Shown in pieces: positions 1 to 12,998 of a stretch of DNA of 64,000 nucleotides. The translations under genes were made by a program, and so were the position numbers. A model generated the notes under the pieces. It saw only the letters and a program-made list of their open reading frames with translations. It did not search any database and was not told where the DNA came from. Source of the DNA: Brachionus rotundiformis (Eukaryota; Rotifera; Eurotatoria; Ploima; Brachionidae); NCBI GenBank assembly GCA_016802295.1, contig JAESIW010000180.1, positions 2,814,102-2,878,101 of the forward strand. The letters are read 5' to 3'. Within the stretch, counting starts at the first letter, position 1. Every line of letters starts with the position of its first letter.

Positions 1-1922
1 AAATTAAACTTTTTATTAAGAAAAATAATAATAGTTGTTGATATTTTACTATACCTATAATTAGGATATCCTTTAGACATTGGTTTAAAAATTAATTTTA
101 ATAATTAATTGCCTAAAAAGGCTTTTAACGTGTCTGAAAAGAAATATTCAGCCTTATTATTATCATCAAATTTAAAGTCTAGATTATAAATGAAAATTGT
201 TAATCTAGGCAAATTATAATATTTTTTATAGATTTTAGTTTAATATTGTTTCTAATCTTTATCATCTACTTCGATTGAATTCATGCAAAAATAAATTTAT
301 TCTCGACTGGAACTCACAGGACTACATATCTAGACTTGAAATAATTTTAAATTCTCAATATCTGATGATTAATTTAGCCAACGCTAATTATGAACAGAAT
401 TAAATTTGGTTTCGATTTCTCATGCTATTTGAATGAAAATTATATCTTTTGGTAAAACAATGCAAATTAGAACCCTACAAAATGACAACAAGGGAAGTTA
501 AGAATAATCCATTTAAAAAAAAAAACAAACAAAAAATTTATTAATTTCTTTTTATTTAAAAATAATAACTGAATTTTTTTTAAATCAATAATTCTTAAGA
601 TTCTGTCATTAAAAACTTCTTATAATGATTTTTAAAGGTTTCAAGATTTTATAATCTAAAATCTAACCAAAAGAATGCCTATTTAGTAATAAATCTGATA
701 CAAATATAATTATTAAATAATTAGTTGAAATTTTCTATCCTAGAATTAACCTAAAAATAAATAAAATAATCAATTGGAGAAAAATTTGTCAGAAAAGAAC
801 ATAATTTAGTTAGTTAAATCAGCTTTAAAGTTTTAAAAATAAATTAGGTATCTATTCATTAATATAATTGACATGGAAAACCAGAAACCTGCATCAACTC
901 GATATTTTTCAAATAACATCAAAATAAATATTTATTATATATTATTTAAAACAGTTTTTTTTTAATTACTTGAGCATTAGTCTTGAATTTAGGCTAAAAT
1001 ATTTGCTTAAACTTATCCGTTTGTTTATCAGGCTGATATAAAATTCAAGTCAATTATAAAAATTTCAATTCTAAAGTATTTGATTTATTAGCCTGAAAAA
1101 AAATTTGTTTTTTAATTTTTGCATCCAAGTTTAATTTAAAAATTTTATTAAGCCCTCAACTCAAATCGCTAAATTTATTCAAACATGTTTTATGTTGAGA
1201 AAAAAAAAATATTTTTTTTCCTATTTGTGATTCAAATATGAAAAGCTTTTATAGAAATTAAAGGAATTATTTCTGATTTTTGATTTTCATTTTTTGATAC
1301 AAGAGTAGAAAATGTATTAACTCTTAATTAAAATAGTATCATAAATCCGTTTTAGTTAAATGATGAATTTGTCGAGTTTCAAAATAATTAATGCCGATTT
1401 AGATATATCTTTCTCATAATTCTTATCAAATTTGATCTCATAAATTAAAATTAGTTTAAAATGGTGGTAACAGAATACGAAACTTCATAAATTATTTAAA
1501 ATGATGTGGCATTAAAAAATCAGCAATTAAGATTACCAAATGAACTTTTAATTTTGATTGACAGTCGTGAAGATAATTGTGTTCCAAATATACATTTAAT
1601 TTTAAAAATTTAAATTTAAGTGAATTTTAGAAACCAAAAAATGCTTTTTATTAGAACCTAACTTATGAATTAATTATTTATATTTTTGAATGAATTTGAA
1701 ATTTTAAATATTCAAAAAAATAAATATTGATTATTTCACCAAAAATTATCAGTTTTAATCTCAGTCAATATTGATTGATATTTTAATAATTAATATAATA
1801 TTATCAAATAAATTTAAAAATGTTTAATATGAAATTAATTAGTTTGAATAAAACCAAATTTTATTTAACATCTTTTTACATTTAAAAATTAAAAACAAGA
1901 TTTTTTTTATAACTTCTTTAAA
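1..1922. other. Gene-free AT-rich stretch
   Basis: I see only A/T-rich sequence with short homopolymer runs and no open frame supported by splice signals or a recognisable protein. The right end adjoins the 3' end of the minus-strand RBM42 gene and probably includes its 3' untranslated region. Confidence 0.6.
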
Positions 1923-2820
1923 TTATTTTAGTCCCATGCGATGCTTTTCTCGTTCTTTCTTCTTAACAACCTCAATATTTCTTTCTTTCCAGGTACTCTT
2001 TCTAAGTTTGATGGGCCGATTTCCAACATATTTACCTTTAAAAACCAATTAAATAAAAAAAATCTACATTAATTTAATTACCATTCATTTCCCTCATTGC
2101 CTTGATAAAATCTTCCGAGCTTTTGAATGAAACAAATCCATAACCCTTTGATTTTCCAGTTCGTTTGTCACGTATGACTTTGGCTCGTCGAAATGAGGAA
2201 TATTTTTGAAAAGCTCTTGACAAGGCGTCATCTGTTACTTCGTTGCCAAGATCACCGCAGAATAGACGAAAATCATCTTTTTAAATTATATCATTTGAAT
2301 AAATAAATAATCACTAATAAATACCTGGATCCCAATCGGCTAATGAGTTATCTTCCCAAATCTGTCCTCCAGCACAGCGAACTATTTTTTTTTCCTTTTT
2401 TTCTTTGGTTGATTTTAATTTTTTACTCCTACCATCTGCATCAGCCGAACTACTAGATGTTCCATGTTTAGGTGCACCTAAAACGTCCCTTTTAGTGCCT
2501 TGCTTTAGAGTCGAAGACGAAGGTAGTGTATTTTTTTGAAGAGAAGGTCCAGTTTGATAAGCCTGTGCGTATTGCTGAGCGTTTGGTACAGGATTTTCAC
2601 CTGATCCGTAATAATTAACAGCCCCAGATGGAAGGCTTGTAGGCATCTGAATGCTGATTTTATGTTTAGATGGTGGCGGATTAATTGGTTTGGAAGTCGA
2701 CTCTATTTTAGACAACTCAGCCTCAAATCTGATGTGATGATGAATTATTAAATTATTTTTGGTAAATTTAAAAATATCATACCTAGACATCTCATCCTCG
2801 ATATCGTTTTTATTAGACAT
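1923..2820 (-). CDS. RBM42: RBM42-like RNA-binding protein
   Basis: A four-exon gene (2820-2783, 2728-2325, 2276-2082, 2035-1923) whose phases join into 249 residues. The second half holds one RRM, with the RNP2-like motif RLFCGDL and the RNP1-like motif KGYGFVSF. The lead-in (GGQIWEDNSLADWDPDDFR) and the basic tail after the RRM are those of the RBM42 family, nuclear RNA-binding proteins linked to hnRNP K and splicing. The N-terminal half is a low-complexity Pro/Ser/Gln and Lys-rich linker. It is about half the length of human RBM42 (480 residues), mostly through a shorter linker. The start is the ATG at 2820; the frame is open to a TTG at 2853, but no ATG lies there. Introns are 46-54 bases. 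The first intron has no in-frame stop, so it can be misread as coding. Confidence 0.9.
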
Positions 2821-5622
2821 CTTTTTATAAATAACTAAATCCGATTTTTCCAAATATTCACTATTTTGATATAAGGAAAATATTTTGAAATTTTTCTTTT
2901 TAAAGTGATTATAGAAATTTCATGAAACTTAAAATTACCAAAAATAAATTTACATTTTGATTTGCTTCGATAAAGCATATTTTTATTTTTCTAATTTAAT
3001 ATTCAGAACAAATTAGTACTATTACTTAGAATTTTTTTATTTGATTAAAAAAATTTAAGAATTTTTATAATGCAGTTATCTTATGTGACTTTATTTATTG
3101 TAACCATAATTTGATTTTAAAACTAAATAATCAAAAACAAAATATATTTTCTTCAAGTTTATTTTATTGGTTTTAAATAGAAATATTAATCTTATTTCAA
3201 TCAGCTAAATAGTTTATTTTGAATAATCTTGGGTTTAAATTAGTAAAAGATTTTTTTAAGTATAGTTTAAACAAAAATTTATAATAAAATTATCAATGAT
3301 TCATTTTTATTAGATTTTTTAGTTCTTAAAAATATGAGAAAAATTGTTAAAAAAACATCTGAATATGAATAATAACAATTGAAGATAATTTTACTGTCTA
3401 GTTTTGAAAATTGATCAAAGTTTGATTTTTTAAGTATTAGGCTAATTTTTGTATTGATAAAAATATTTTAAATTTAATTAATAATATAATTTTTTTCTTT
3501 TTCAAAATTCATTTTAATTGAGAACAAACGTAAAATTTTTAGAGAAATTTTTCAAAAAACATCATTTAATAATTTTTGATACGTAAATAAATGAGAATAT
3601 TTTTTTATGAAGAAATTATTTTTCTGGTTTTTAAATGAATTTAGTTTTATCTTTTTTATTTTTTTATCAGTATTTAAATAAATATGTTCTTTATCTTCTT
3701 TAATTTAATCTGTCTAAAAATTAAAATTTTAACTTTTATAATTATTTCTCGCGATAAAAAAATTATTTTGTTTTTTTTTTCAAGTTTTAATAAAAATTGC
3801 GCACCAAATCTTAGTGCCAATTTAGCCAATTTTTGCAAACAAAGGACAATAATAATTTTTTTTTTCTTCAAACAAATATTGTTTATTTTAGAAATTTTAA
3901 GCCATTCAATTCTTTGTTTTAAAGTCGAAGAGGAACAACAAATAGCTTGAATTTAATAAACTAAATTAAACAACAAATTTTAACTATAGAAAAACAAAAT
4001 TTAGTTTTTTAATTCTAAAGAACGTTTGGATCAATTTTTAAAAATTAAGTATCTAGGTTCCAACTTTTGATTAAATCAACAAATGAACTTTTAAAATAAT
4101 TTTAATAATCCTCTTATCTAAATTTAAGCTCGAACAGGGATTAGAATTTTCAAATTCAGATTGTCCAAATTTAAATGCTGGTCTAAAAAACGACCATTGT
4201 CTTATTTATTTAATGAGCTTGTTTATGAGATATTTGACCCTAAAAATCTTAATCAAGTACTTTTGAAAATTAGGATCACATATAGACAAATTTGGTCTCC
4301 ATTTAAGTTCATCATTTAGCTAACTTGTGATAGCTTTATAAATTTTAAGAATTTAGGAAATTTTTCTTTTACTTATCGACATGGTTTCAAATTTCATTTG
4401 TACCATTTTAAATTTCTTTTTGAATTTTTAAATGTTGCTTTACATAATTAATTTAAATTATTCTAATTGGCAAGAACAAAAATAAATATTAGTTTTTTGG
4501 AATGTTAAATATATAATGTCACCTATAAATGACATAAAATTTAATTTAAATTCCAGTATTATTAATTTAAAATTTTAATCAAACTAGACAGCTAGAAATA
4601 TTTTTTGTTTATCGGTTAGATTTAAATAGATAGATAATTAATTTAAAGGAAGTAAAATTTATTTTTTATTTAAAAGATTGATTCCTTTGGTAATTTATTA
4701 AACGATAGCGTGTCTTAGTTTAACCGACTAATAGGTTCAATTCAAGCAAACATTATACAGCCATTAATAATAAATAATTTTGATAAATCATTTTTAATAA
4801 TAGTGAAAAAAAATACAAATTTTCTTTGCAAAGCGAAATGTTAATAAATTTTTATAAAAATTAAGCAATTCAGTTTTATTTGAGTATAATTTTTCCAAAT
4901 TGAATAACACACGTATTCAAGGATCCAGTGTCCTAGACACAATTCATTTGTCTATTTAATATGCAAATATTATTTAAGAAAAATTATTTTTCATTCTATT
5001 ACATAAGATGAGTTTAATAAACGACGTAGAACATTTTTTATTATTGTTTAGCTATTGAATATCTAGAGCGGTTACGTAACCCAGGACCAAATTAAACCTT
5101 GTTCATGACTTTGATTAATTTAATTTAAGTAGTAGTATAAACGGTGTGTTTATCTATTACGTATTTTGTTTTAACTAATAATAATTTCAAACATCTGTTG
5201 GCTGATCTATTTGGAACCATTCTTTACCAATATAGATAAAGGTTGTTCACCTAATTTTGCGAATACTCAAATCCTCGAGACTCATCAAATAAATTATGCT
5301 AACAAGCTCCCTAAACTACAAATATTTGCAACTAGCAACCCTAATTCATTTGCTCCTAATTTGAAGCTTGTTTAGGAGAATTTTTTATTATAATATCGCC
5401 TTAGCTTAAACGCTCTACTCTTACCAATATCGCACATATAACAAAATTTAGGATTTAAAATTATAATAATTAAACTCCAATATATTTTATTATTTTTTTT
5501 TTGCTTTTTTCTTTGTATTTATTTATTTAGTTGCTCGCAAAATTTAGAAAAATTTATTATTATTTTTTTAAAAGAATAAATTTTTAACTTTTGTTTAATT
5601 TAAATTAAGATTTAATTATATA
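2821..5622. other. Intergenic region between divergent RBM42 and ZRANB1
   Basis: This 2.8 kb spacer must hold the promoters of the two divergently transcribed flanking genes. It is A/T-rich to about 4900 and visibly less so from there to 5480. Overlapping open frames near 3674-3950 on both strands are lysine, isoleucine and phenylalanine-rich and look like chance. No RNA gene or repeat was recognised. Confidence 0.5.
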
Positions 5623-5637
5623 ATGAGCAAGTTATAG
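5623..5637 (+). promoter_or_regulatory. Minimal upstream ORF in the ZRANB1 leader
   Basis: The sequence reads ATG AGC AAG TTA TAG, a four-codon ORF ending 48 bases before the ZRANB1 ATG at 5686. If the transcript starts upstream of it, this ORF could lower initiation at the main start. The transcription start is not visible, so the role is inferred. Confidence 0.35.
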
Positions 5638-5685
5638 CCGAGAAGAAGACAGGATCAGAATACAAAGATACTCGCGGACTCGGTA

Positions 5686-8600
5686 ATGGATAACAAGCCG
5701 TACAGAAAGCATCAATCGAGCTCGAGTAGCTTGATTGATGATGAACAAGCATCGATCGAGTCAAAAAAAAAGTGGAAGTGTGCACAGTGCACATATGAGA
5801 ACTGGCCATCGGCAATCAAGTGCACCATTTGCTTGTGTGCCAAGACCAGTGTTCAGCTAAACCAGTCGATGAGCTCACTGTCCAATTCGTTTCAAAATTT
5901 GTCTTGTTCGGTCAAGTCCAACAAGAAGGCTGCGGCAGGCCAAAGACGAGCCTCGAACAAGACCAAAATAGAGCTCATTGACTTTCAGAAAAAGCCTGCC
6001 GAGGAAACCAGTGAGTCAAATGGCGACAAATGGCCGTGTTCGGTCTGTACATATCTCAATTGGCCCAAGTCTACCAAGTGTGTGCAATGCTGCACTGTCA
6101 AAACAATCGAGGCGGAAGCCAAGCCAAGACAAAAGTCTAATTCTCCAAAGAATTCGCCGCTGACGCGCAGTTTATGCAACTCGCCTGTGCCCGAGCAAGA
6201 GCACGGCGAGAAAAAATGGTCGTGTTCAGCATGCACATACCAAAATTGGCCAAAATCTCTAAGATGCATTATGTGCCATGTGCCACGCGCCTCCTGTCCA
6301 ACCCAATCTCAAAATACCAAAAAAAATATTAAATTAGTTAATTTAAAACAGCTTAATTATCAAATACAAATGGATCGGCTGTTCTTGGCCGCTTGTCAAG
6401 GCATAGCCGATTCGGACATGTCTCATTTGAACAGATACATAAACGCCGGTGGCGATCTCACCCGCTACCTGACTGCTGAAGAATGCAAGCTATTGAATCG
6501 TCCACAAGTGTTCACAGTCGGCTTGACCATTCTACATTTGTGCTATCAGTTTAAGAGGAAAGAACTTTTGATTAAATTGCTGAACAAGACAGCCAATTTG
6601 AACCACATGAAGCAAAATACTCCAAAGTACAAGGTCCTCAACTCGCTACTTAAACAGTTCAATAAGACAAAATTCTCACCATGTCAGTCGTGTCCAAGTC
6701 TGGCCTCGAACATAATAGACCGGTACTTTACGGCCAATTTGCGCCAAAAAAAGACCACTTTGCCAATAGTTCAAAATGCGGTCAATTTGGCCACTGGGGC
6801 CACCAATGCCACTCTATTCAATCACACGCCAACTTCCTCATTAATTTCAGCTCCAGCTATTCTAAACAGTCCATCGCCATCACCGCCACCAATTGGCGCC
6901 ACTTCGTTGCCACAATATGCCATTTGCTTCTATGTAAACGAATCTCACACATTCACTTTGCCCAATGAAATCGAGGACTTTACGCCCAAAATTCAGCACA
7001 TCCTTTTTGATGAATTGCTCGATCGAGAAGTCCAAAAGGAGCTCGAACACGAGTCAAGGATAATCAATTGGAATATGGACATTTGTAAAAGACTCAACAG
7101 TAGCTTGTATCCATTGTGGAATAGACACTCAGGGGACTGTTTGTTAGACAGTGTATTTCAGGCATGCTATGGCGTCTTTGATACTGATAACATACTTAGG
7201 CGTGTGATGGCCGAATCTTTGGAACAGTATGGCGGGGTTTTTAAGCCTAGATGGAAAGAGCATGAGATATCGATGGCACACGCGCTCAATTACAAACTAG
7301 ATGACTATCAGCTTGAACAAGACTGGAACAATATACTCTCATTGGCGAACCAGCCAGGCGCTTCGTTGGAACAAGCGCACATATTCGCTCTTTGCCACAT
7401 ATTCCGACGGCCTATTCTTGTCTATAGTGTCAAGTATGTGAAGAGTTTTAGAGGCGAGAATATTGGTTTTACGCATTTCGAGGGCGTCTATCTGCCATTG
7501 ACATGGGAGCCGAGCTTTTGCTTCAAGAGCCCAATTGCTCTCGGCTACACAAAAGGCCATTTCACGGCCCTAGTCGCCTTGGATAGACCTGATATTTTCA
7601 TGCCAATCAATTTAAACAGTAATAGTAATCCTGGTAATGTAAATATTGACAATTTGAATTCCTCCAGTAGTACAAACTCGAACAATGGCACCGCTAATAG
7701 TTCAGGTACCAATAGTTCGACTTCCAATATGCTCGGTGCTGTGTCTAGTTTTGATTATATGAATGATAATCAAAATCAAACATTTTATTTGCCCTTGACC
7801 AACAGTGAGGGTAAACTGCTACCGGTACATTTTCTGACCGCTTCGGAGGTATTGATTGATTTTTATTCAAACTTATTACCAAATTAATTTCTGAATTTTA
7901 TTTTTATCAAAAATTTTTATTTATTACTAAAATATTGTACTAAAGAGTACAATTAAAATTTTAAGTTATAATCTGGTTTATATTGAGCTGCAATACTTTA
8001 TATTTAATTGTATTCTTGGTAAAGGTAAAGACACCATGACAATAAATAAATCAAATTCTATTTCCTATTTATTTCTTCCATTAAATATTTTTTTAGCCAA
8101 ACAAAACAATTTAAAAGTTTGAATACTTGGTATTAAATTTGTTAAGAATTTATTTCTAATTGTGCGAATAAAAAAAAATTGATTTTTGCATTTACATAAT
8201 ATTTTATCAGAAAAGATTAATTTTTTTTGTTAAAGATTGGCCGAGAAAGATCTATCCTGAGACAATATCTTAATCTGGACTGTCTCGTTTTGCCAGGAAG
8301 TAACTGTGGTCTTATAGTTGCTCAACAACGAGTTGGTAAGCTATTTAATAACTTAATGTTAATTATATACCTCACAACTATTATCTCACTGAATTTTTAA
8401 CAAGGAAAATATTGTTTTTAATAATTTATTTAAAAAAATAATAGCAAAAACATTTATTTTTATTTTGAATATTTTTGTTAATGAGTTTATTTATTTAGCC
8501 AAGAGAGGAATGCTAATAAATCAAATGTTGGACGAATGGTTGAGTTACTACCGAAATATGCAGGTTAAAGAAATTGGCAAGCCAATTGAGGTAATTCAAG

Positions 8601-8740
8601 AAAACGACAATGATGAGCAGTTGGTGAGAACACAGCATAATGATTTTATCCCAGATGAAGTTGAAGATGACGATGACGACGACGATGATGATGATGAAGA
8701 CGATGATGAAGACTTTTGTGAAGAAATAAATGTGCAATAA
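5686..8740 (+). CDS. ZRANB1: TRABID/ZRANB1, OTU-family deubiquitinase
   Basis: Three exons (5686-7848, 8236-8335, 8499-8740) join in phase to 834 residues. TRABID is a deubiquitinase preferring K29- and K33-linked ubiquitin chains, also acting on K63, and is tied to Wnt signalling. Three NZF (RanBP2-type) fingers, each with a CTYxNWP core, lie near residues 28-50, 115-136 and 177-200. An ankyrin-like region follows, then the OTU domain with catalytic Cys485 (in HSGDCLLDSVFQ) and His625 (in KGHFTAL). Their 140-residue spacing matches human Cys443/His585 (142). The large first exon has an in-frame stop shortly after its donor, which would drop the C-terminus. The two small exons restore the family tail, including MLDEWLSYYRNMQ and an acidic Asp/Glu run like that ending human TRABID. 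A linker near residues 640-690 is Asn/Ser-rich. Confidence 0.95.
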
Positions 8741-9840
8741 GAAGAAATATATTGTTTGGTTCATTAAACGATGTAAATAGTCTATTTTATTAACAAACCT
8801 TAATTATTACCTGACTTGAACGAGAAAAAAAACAGAATTTAACATTTATCATCTTGTAATTTTTGATTTTGTTGTTAAGAAATTTATTTAAAAAAAAAGA
8901 ATCAAAAAAATTATCTTTCTGACTTATTTACAAATAAACCAATTTTATTACAAAATTATGTAGATATGTTATTCGAAAATTTTGACCAAATAGCCTAAAA
9001 TGAACCAAGCATAAATTATATTAGTTTGGTCGAAATTTTAGGAATTTTTTAAATGAATAAAAGATAGTTTAATTATATAGACTGGCTATTTTAATTTTTA
9101 ATAAATATTAAACATAAATATCCTAATAATCCATTTTTTTAAAATAAACCTAAAAATTTTTTATATATATTTTTAATATTTAAATAAAATGAAATGATAC
9201 AATAAAATATTTGAAGAAATTTTTATTTATTTTTTTTAAATTAAATATTTTAGGCAAAAATGGTCGAAATAGTAGCTGCATTAAATGCTAAGACATGAAA
9301 ATTATAAATTTTTTTAACATGGGCAGCATAATCGAACGAGGGAATACGGTAAGCTAAGTATAATTAATTTCAGAATTAAATATTGTTAATTCTTATTATT
9401 AATACAAACATTTGACCAGACATTTTATTTTGATGGAAATGAAAAAGATTATTTAAAAAAATAATCAAACACTTTATTCAAATTACAAATCAAACATTCC
9501 AATTTTAAATTTTCTGATAAAATTTTTAAAAAAAGTTAAATTGCCAAAAATACAAAAATAATTAATTTGTTTTTTTTTGTTTCAAAATTTTCAAAAGCAA
9601 GATCAAATGCAAAACGAAAAATTAATTAATTCATTTAAATCATAAAAATAAAATTTAAATTTTGAAAACATTTCTACAATAGAATTAAATGACAAAACGT
9701 AATCTATTTTTGTTTTCAAGTATCCTAATGATTGATAAATTAAATTAAATTGGTCTAATCATTGGGAAATTTTGGTAAACATAAATTAAGCTCCTAAATT
9801 TACAAAAAAAAATAATTTAAACGCAAATTTCTGGTTCAAT
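8741..9840. other. Convergent intergenic spacer, ZRANB1 and homeobox gene 3' ends
   Basis: Two genes end toward each other here, so the spacer should contain both 3' untranslated regions. An isolated exon-like string at 9319-9348 (ATG followed by nine codons and a GTAAGC donor) has no visible partner exon. Nothing else was recognised. Confidence 0.45.
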
Positions 9841-11388
9841 TTAAGCACTCCCGTAATAACTTGGAAGAGTTTGAGCATTTAATCCGTGAAAATAGCCAAA
9901 ATTTGGAATATCAGGCTTATTATAGTCAATGTATGGCTGGAAAATATTGGGTATATTTTGGGCATAATTTTGAATTGGAGGCATATAAAAATTTCCAAAT
10001 CCTGACTGATAATTCATTACTGATGGAAGTGATCCATATTGTCCTATTGCACTCGGAAATTGAGCGTATATATTTTGAGGTGTTTGCTCCGGATTGGGAG
10101 ATGGAGTGGATGTATTTGATTCAGGCTTTGGTGAAGAATTTCTTGAAGGTGAAGAAGAGATGTTGTTTTGCTCATCTGCTGGCTCGTTCAATTCAGATTT
10201 GTCAAGTTGGTTGCTATTTTCTTGGTAATAAAATGGCTCGGTTTTATTCAATGGCATGTAATAATTTTGAGATGCATTCTGGCTGTTTTTAGTTGTCGGC
10301 AAAGTCATAGGACTAAATAAAGGCTTGCCAGAATGGCTTGTAGTCTCTTCTGATTGATGAACATCACTTTCACATTGATTTTCATTCAAAGGACTTGGTA
10401 CACTTTCACTCTTTTGCTCTTCAAATTTATTAAAATTATTTTTCTCCATTTCAGTACTATTGTAAAGTCCCAACTCTTCTAAAATTGGGTTATGATTTGG
10501 AATGATAGCCTCCTCTTTTTGTCCTTTTTTCGTTCGTTTAAAACGAGCTCGACGATTTTGGAACCAAACACTAATACGCTCGGTAGTCAAATTACATATT
10601 CTAGATATTCTGTCTATCATATTTACATCAGGATAGTGAGTTTTTTGAAAAGTGGATTCCAAAATATCCAGCTTTAATTTAATTTATTAAAATTTAAAAA
10701 AAAAATTTATTTTTTATTAATTTTCTATTAAAAAATACCTGTTCCTTTTCAAATTTGGTTCTAGATCGTCTTTGAGGTCTTTTCCTTTTAGCATTGGCAG
10801 TGGCAGCTTCTATGGAATCAGAGTCAGGGGGTTGCATTAGATATTGCTGAGAAACAACTTCAGTATTTTGAAGTTTAGGTGATGTGCTCAGACGTATAGG
10901 TTTATTTTCTGATTCTGTTTTTTGATTGTTTAAAGGCAATCTATTGGGTACAAAGTTTGGATCAAAATTGGCCACAGAGTAAGATTGCAAAATATTATCT
11001 CCATTAAAATTTAATCTACCCTCAGCTGAATTATAATAGTGTTCAAGTTGGTGTCCATTGTACAAAAAGTTATTTAGGCCACCTTCTCCCAATCTCATTA
11101 CTTAGTACCAAAGTTTTGTTAATGAATAATTTTGGCGACAAAAAAATTACTTTTTGATGGATCATACGAACTTAAACCATTGAAATGGTAATTAATAGAT
11201 GATGGCTCATCTGGTTCGTTGCTTGAGTCTGTGGAAGGGGTTGGAAAGTTATCTCTTGTTGGGAGTGAAGAAGTTGAATAATGAGTACGAGGACTGCTTG
11301 AGCTACTATCATTCGATGCTTCATATTGATCCAAAGGGTATCCTTGAGACGAAGTCTCACAGTTATATTGGGTCTCGTAAGATGACAT
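9841..11388 (-). CDS. Paired-like (PRD-class, Q50) homeodomain transcription factor, copy A
   Basis: Three exons (11388-11151, 11100-10739, 10671-9841) join in phase to 476 residues. The homeodomain runs from RRSRTKFEKEQ at the end of exon 2 into LDILESTFQKTHYP in exon 3 and ends with WFQNRRARFKR. Glutamine at position 50 and the THYPD core fit the PRD-class, paired-like group. No paired box or octapeptide was seen. An intron falls inside the homeodomain, between positions 12 and 13. The flanks are Asn/Ser/Pro/Gln/Tyr-rich, as in many activation domains. The neighbour at 11576-12517 has a closely similar homeodomain (about 40 of 60 identical by eye) and also a PPxSDSD-type stretch upstream, so the two are probably a tandem duplication. 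I cannot assign a named family. Confidence 0.88.
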
Positions 11389-11575
11389 TTGTTATCGGAC
11401 AAAATAAAACGGATTTATACAATTAAAAAAAAAACTTAATTTTTAAAAAAGATTCAAGTTGAGATCAAGATAAAATATTGTAAATATATTTCAAATTTTA
11501 TTTAACATTCGGTTAAAAGAAAAAATTAAAAGAAATTAAAAATAAAAAAAAATTAAATAAAAAACATGTTCATTT

Positions 11576-12517
11576 CTATTGAATGTTAGGACTTTGATAC
11601 GATGGATATGAGATTGGATATGATTGATAATAGCCAGATCTAGACAAAATAAAAGAAAATTAATTTTTAAATAGTTTTAAAAAATGTTTTGAATATTACG
11701 TTTCAGGCGATAGATGGCTTTGATAAAAAGCCAAAGGTGTGCTTAATGTTTGTTGCATGCCAGACACTTGGGGGTAATAGTTTGGTTTATTTAAATGGCT
11801 ATTGAATGGAACTCTCAAGCTCTGATCTTCTTGAACTGGAGCAAACGAGCTGAAAAGATTTCTATTCAATGGAAAATTTTCTGGTTTGGCACTTATAATA
11901 TTTTGATAATTTGGCGTTGAATATGGTGTTTGATAGCTATAACAATTATTTGGTACTTGATTGGCATTTTCCAAAGCCAATCGGTTTTCTTGGGTTTCCA
12001 ATTTTCTTGCTTTTTTAAATCTAGCTCTACGATTTTGAAACCAAATGCTTATACGTTCGGTTGATAAATTCAGCATGGAAGACAAGTCGTCTACCATTCT
12101 AATTTCGGGATAGTGAGTTTTTTGGAAAGTTGCTTCCAGTGCATCCAGTTGAGTCTTGGTGTAGGTGGTTCTGGACCTTCGTTTGAATCGCGATGTGGAC
12201 TGAGGCTTTGGGTCCGAGTTGGATTGAACATTTTTTTCATCTTGTGGAATTTTGCGATACAGAGAACCATCTTGAGACTCGTTGTTAAAGCTATTTTGGT
12301 CGTAGTAACCAAGAACAGGAGTTGAGAAATTACTAGCACTTATGTTACAGCTATTTTCAGCGGCTGGACTCGTGTCGCTATCAGAAGGTGGTGTTGGGTA
12401 CAATTGATTAATAGTGTATATATTGGAATACTGCTGTAAATTGGGTGTCTTGTAACATTCGTTTAAATTTAAGCCGACGTTCGGCTCAGGACTTATGTTG
12501 TCTTGGTATCTGTTCAT
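11576..12517 (-). CDS. Paired-like (PRD-class, Q50) homeodomain transcription factor, copy B
   Basis: Two exons (12517-11700, 11639-11576) join in phase to 293 residues, starting at the ATG at 12517. The homeodomain occupies about residues 112-171, opening RRSRTTYTKTQLDALE and closing WFQNRRARFKK, with glutamine at position 50. Unlike copy A next door, the whole homeodomain is in one exon; the only intron is close to the C-terminus. The last exon encodes a short Tyr/Ser/Pro-rich tail. The two genes are about 190 bases apart, same strand, which supports local duplication. The protein should act in the nucleus as a sequence-specific DNA-binding factor. Its target genes and named orthology group cannot be read from the sequence. 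Confidence 0.88.
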
Positions 12518-12998
12518 TTTTTTTATTTCTCTAATTTTTGTATATTTTGATATTTTTGTTTATTAAAGATTCTTAAATATGACCACTAGTTTAACAAAAA
12601 TTGTTTAAAAAACTGTTTCAAAATTGTAACATCTGATTTTAATTTAATCCAAGATCAATTAAGTGAAAATTTTTTTAAGAGTTAAAAATAATTTATTGGA
12701 TAATTAAGCTGTACGCATCACTACAATTGGCTACATTTTTTTAACAGGAAGAAATTTATCTGTTTCAATGTAGGAAATGAAGTAATAGAAATTGTGAAAT
12801 GTGTTAATTAGGAAAAAATATGATGCTGAAGTTAAGAAACGAAAGTAAACGACATTAGTTTAACTAATTAAGTTTATTTTTATGAAGCTATGATTCGGAA
12901 TAGTTTTATGTAATATCATAGCTGAGAATATTTTTGAAATTTCTTTGAAATTATTGTTAAGAAGATAAATGTTGGAATAAATTTGCCATACTGATTGT
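12518..12998. other. Spacer upstream of homeobox copy B
   Basis: It holds the presumed promoter of homeobox copy B and the 3' region of the SAM-Tudor gene, both on the minus strand. No further feature was recognised. Confidence 0.4.

Noticed and set aside
3674..3950. Overlapping open frames on both strands
   Set aside because: Both are low-complexity runs of Lys, Ile and Phe from a T- and A-rich tract; open frames on both strands of such DNA are expected by chance.
9319..9348. Exon-like string: ATG, nine codons, then a GTAAGC donor
   Set aside because: No downstream partner exon was found before the opposite-strand homeobox gene, and ten codons are too few to support a gene.
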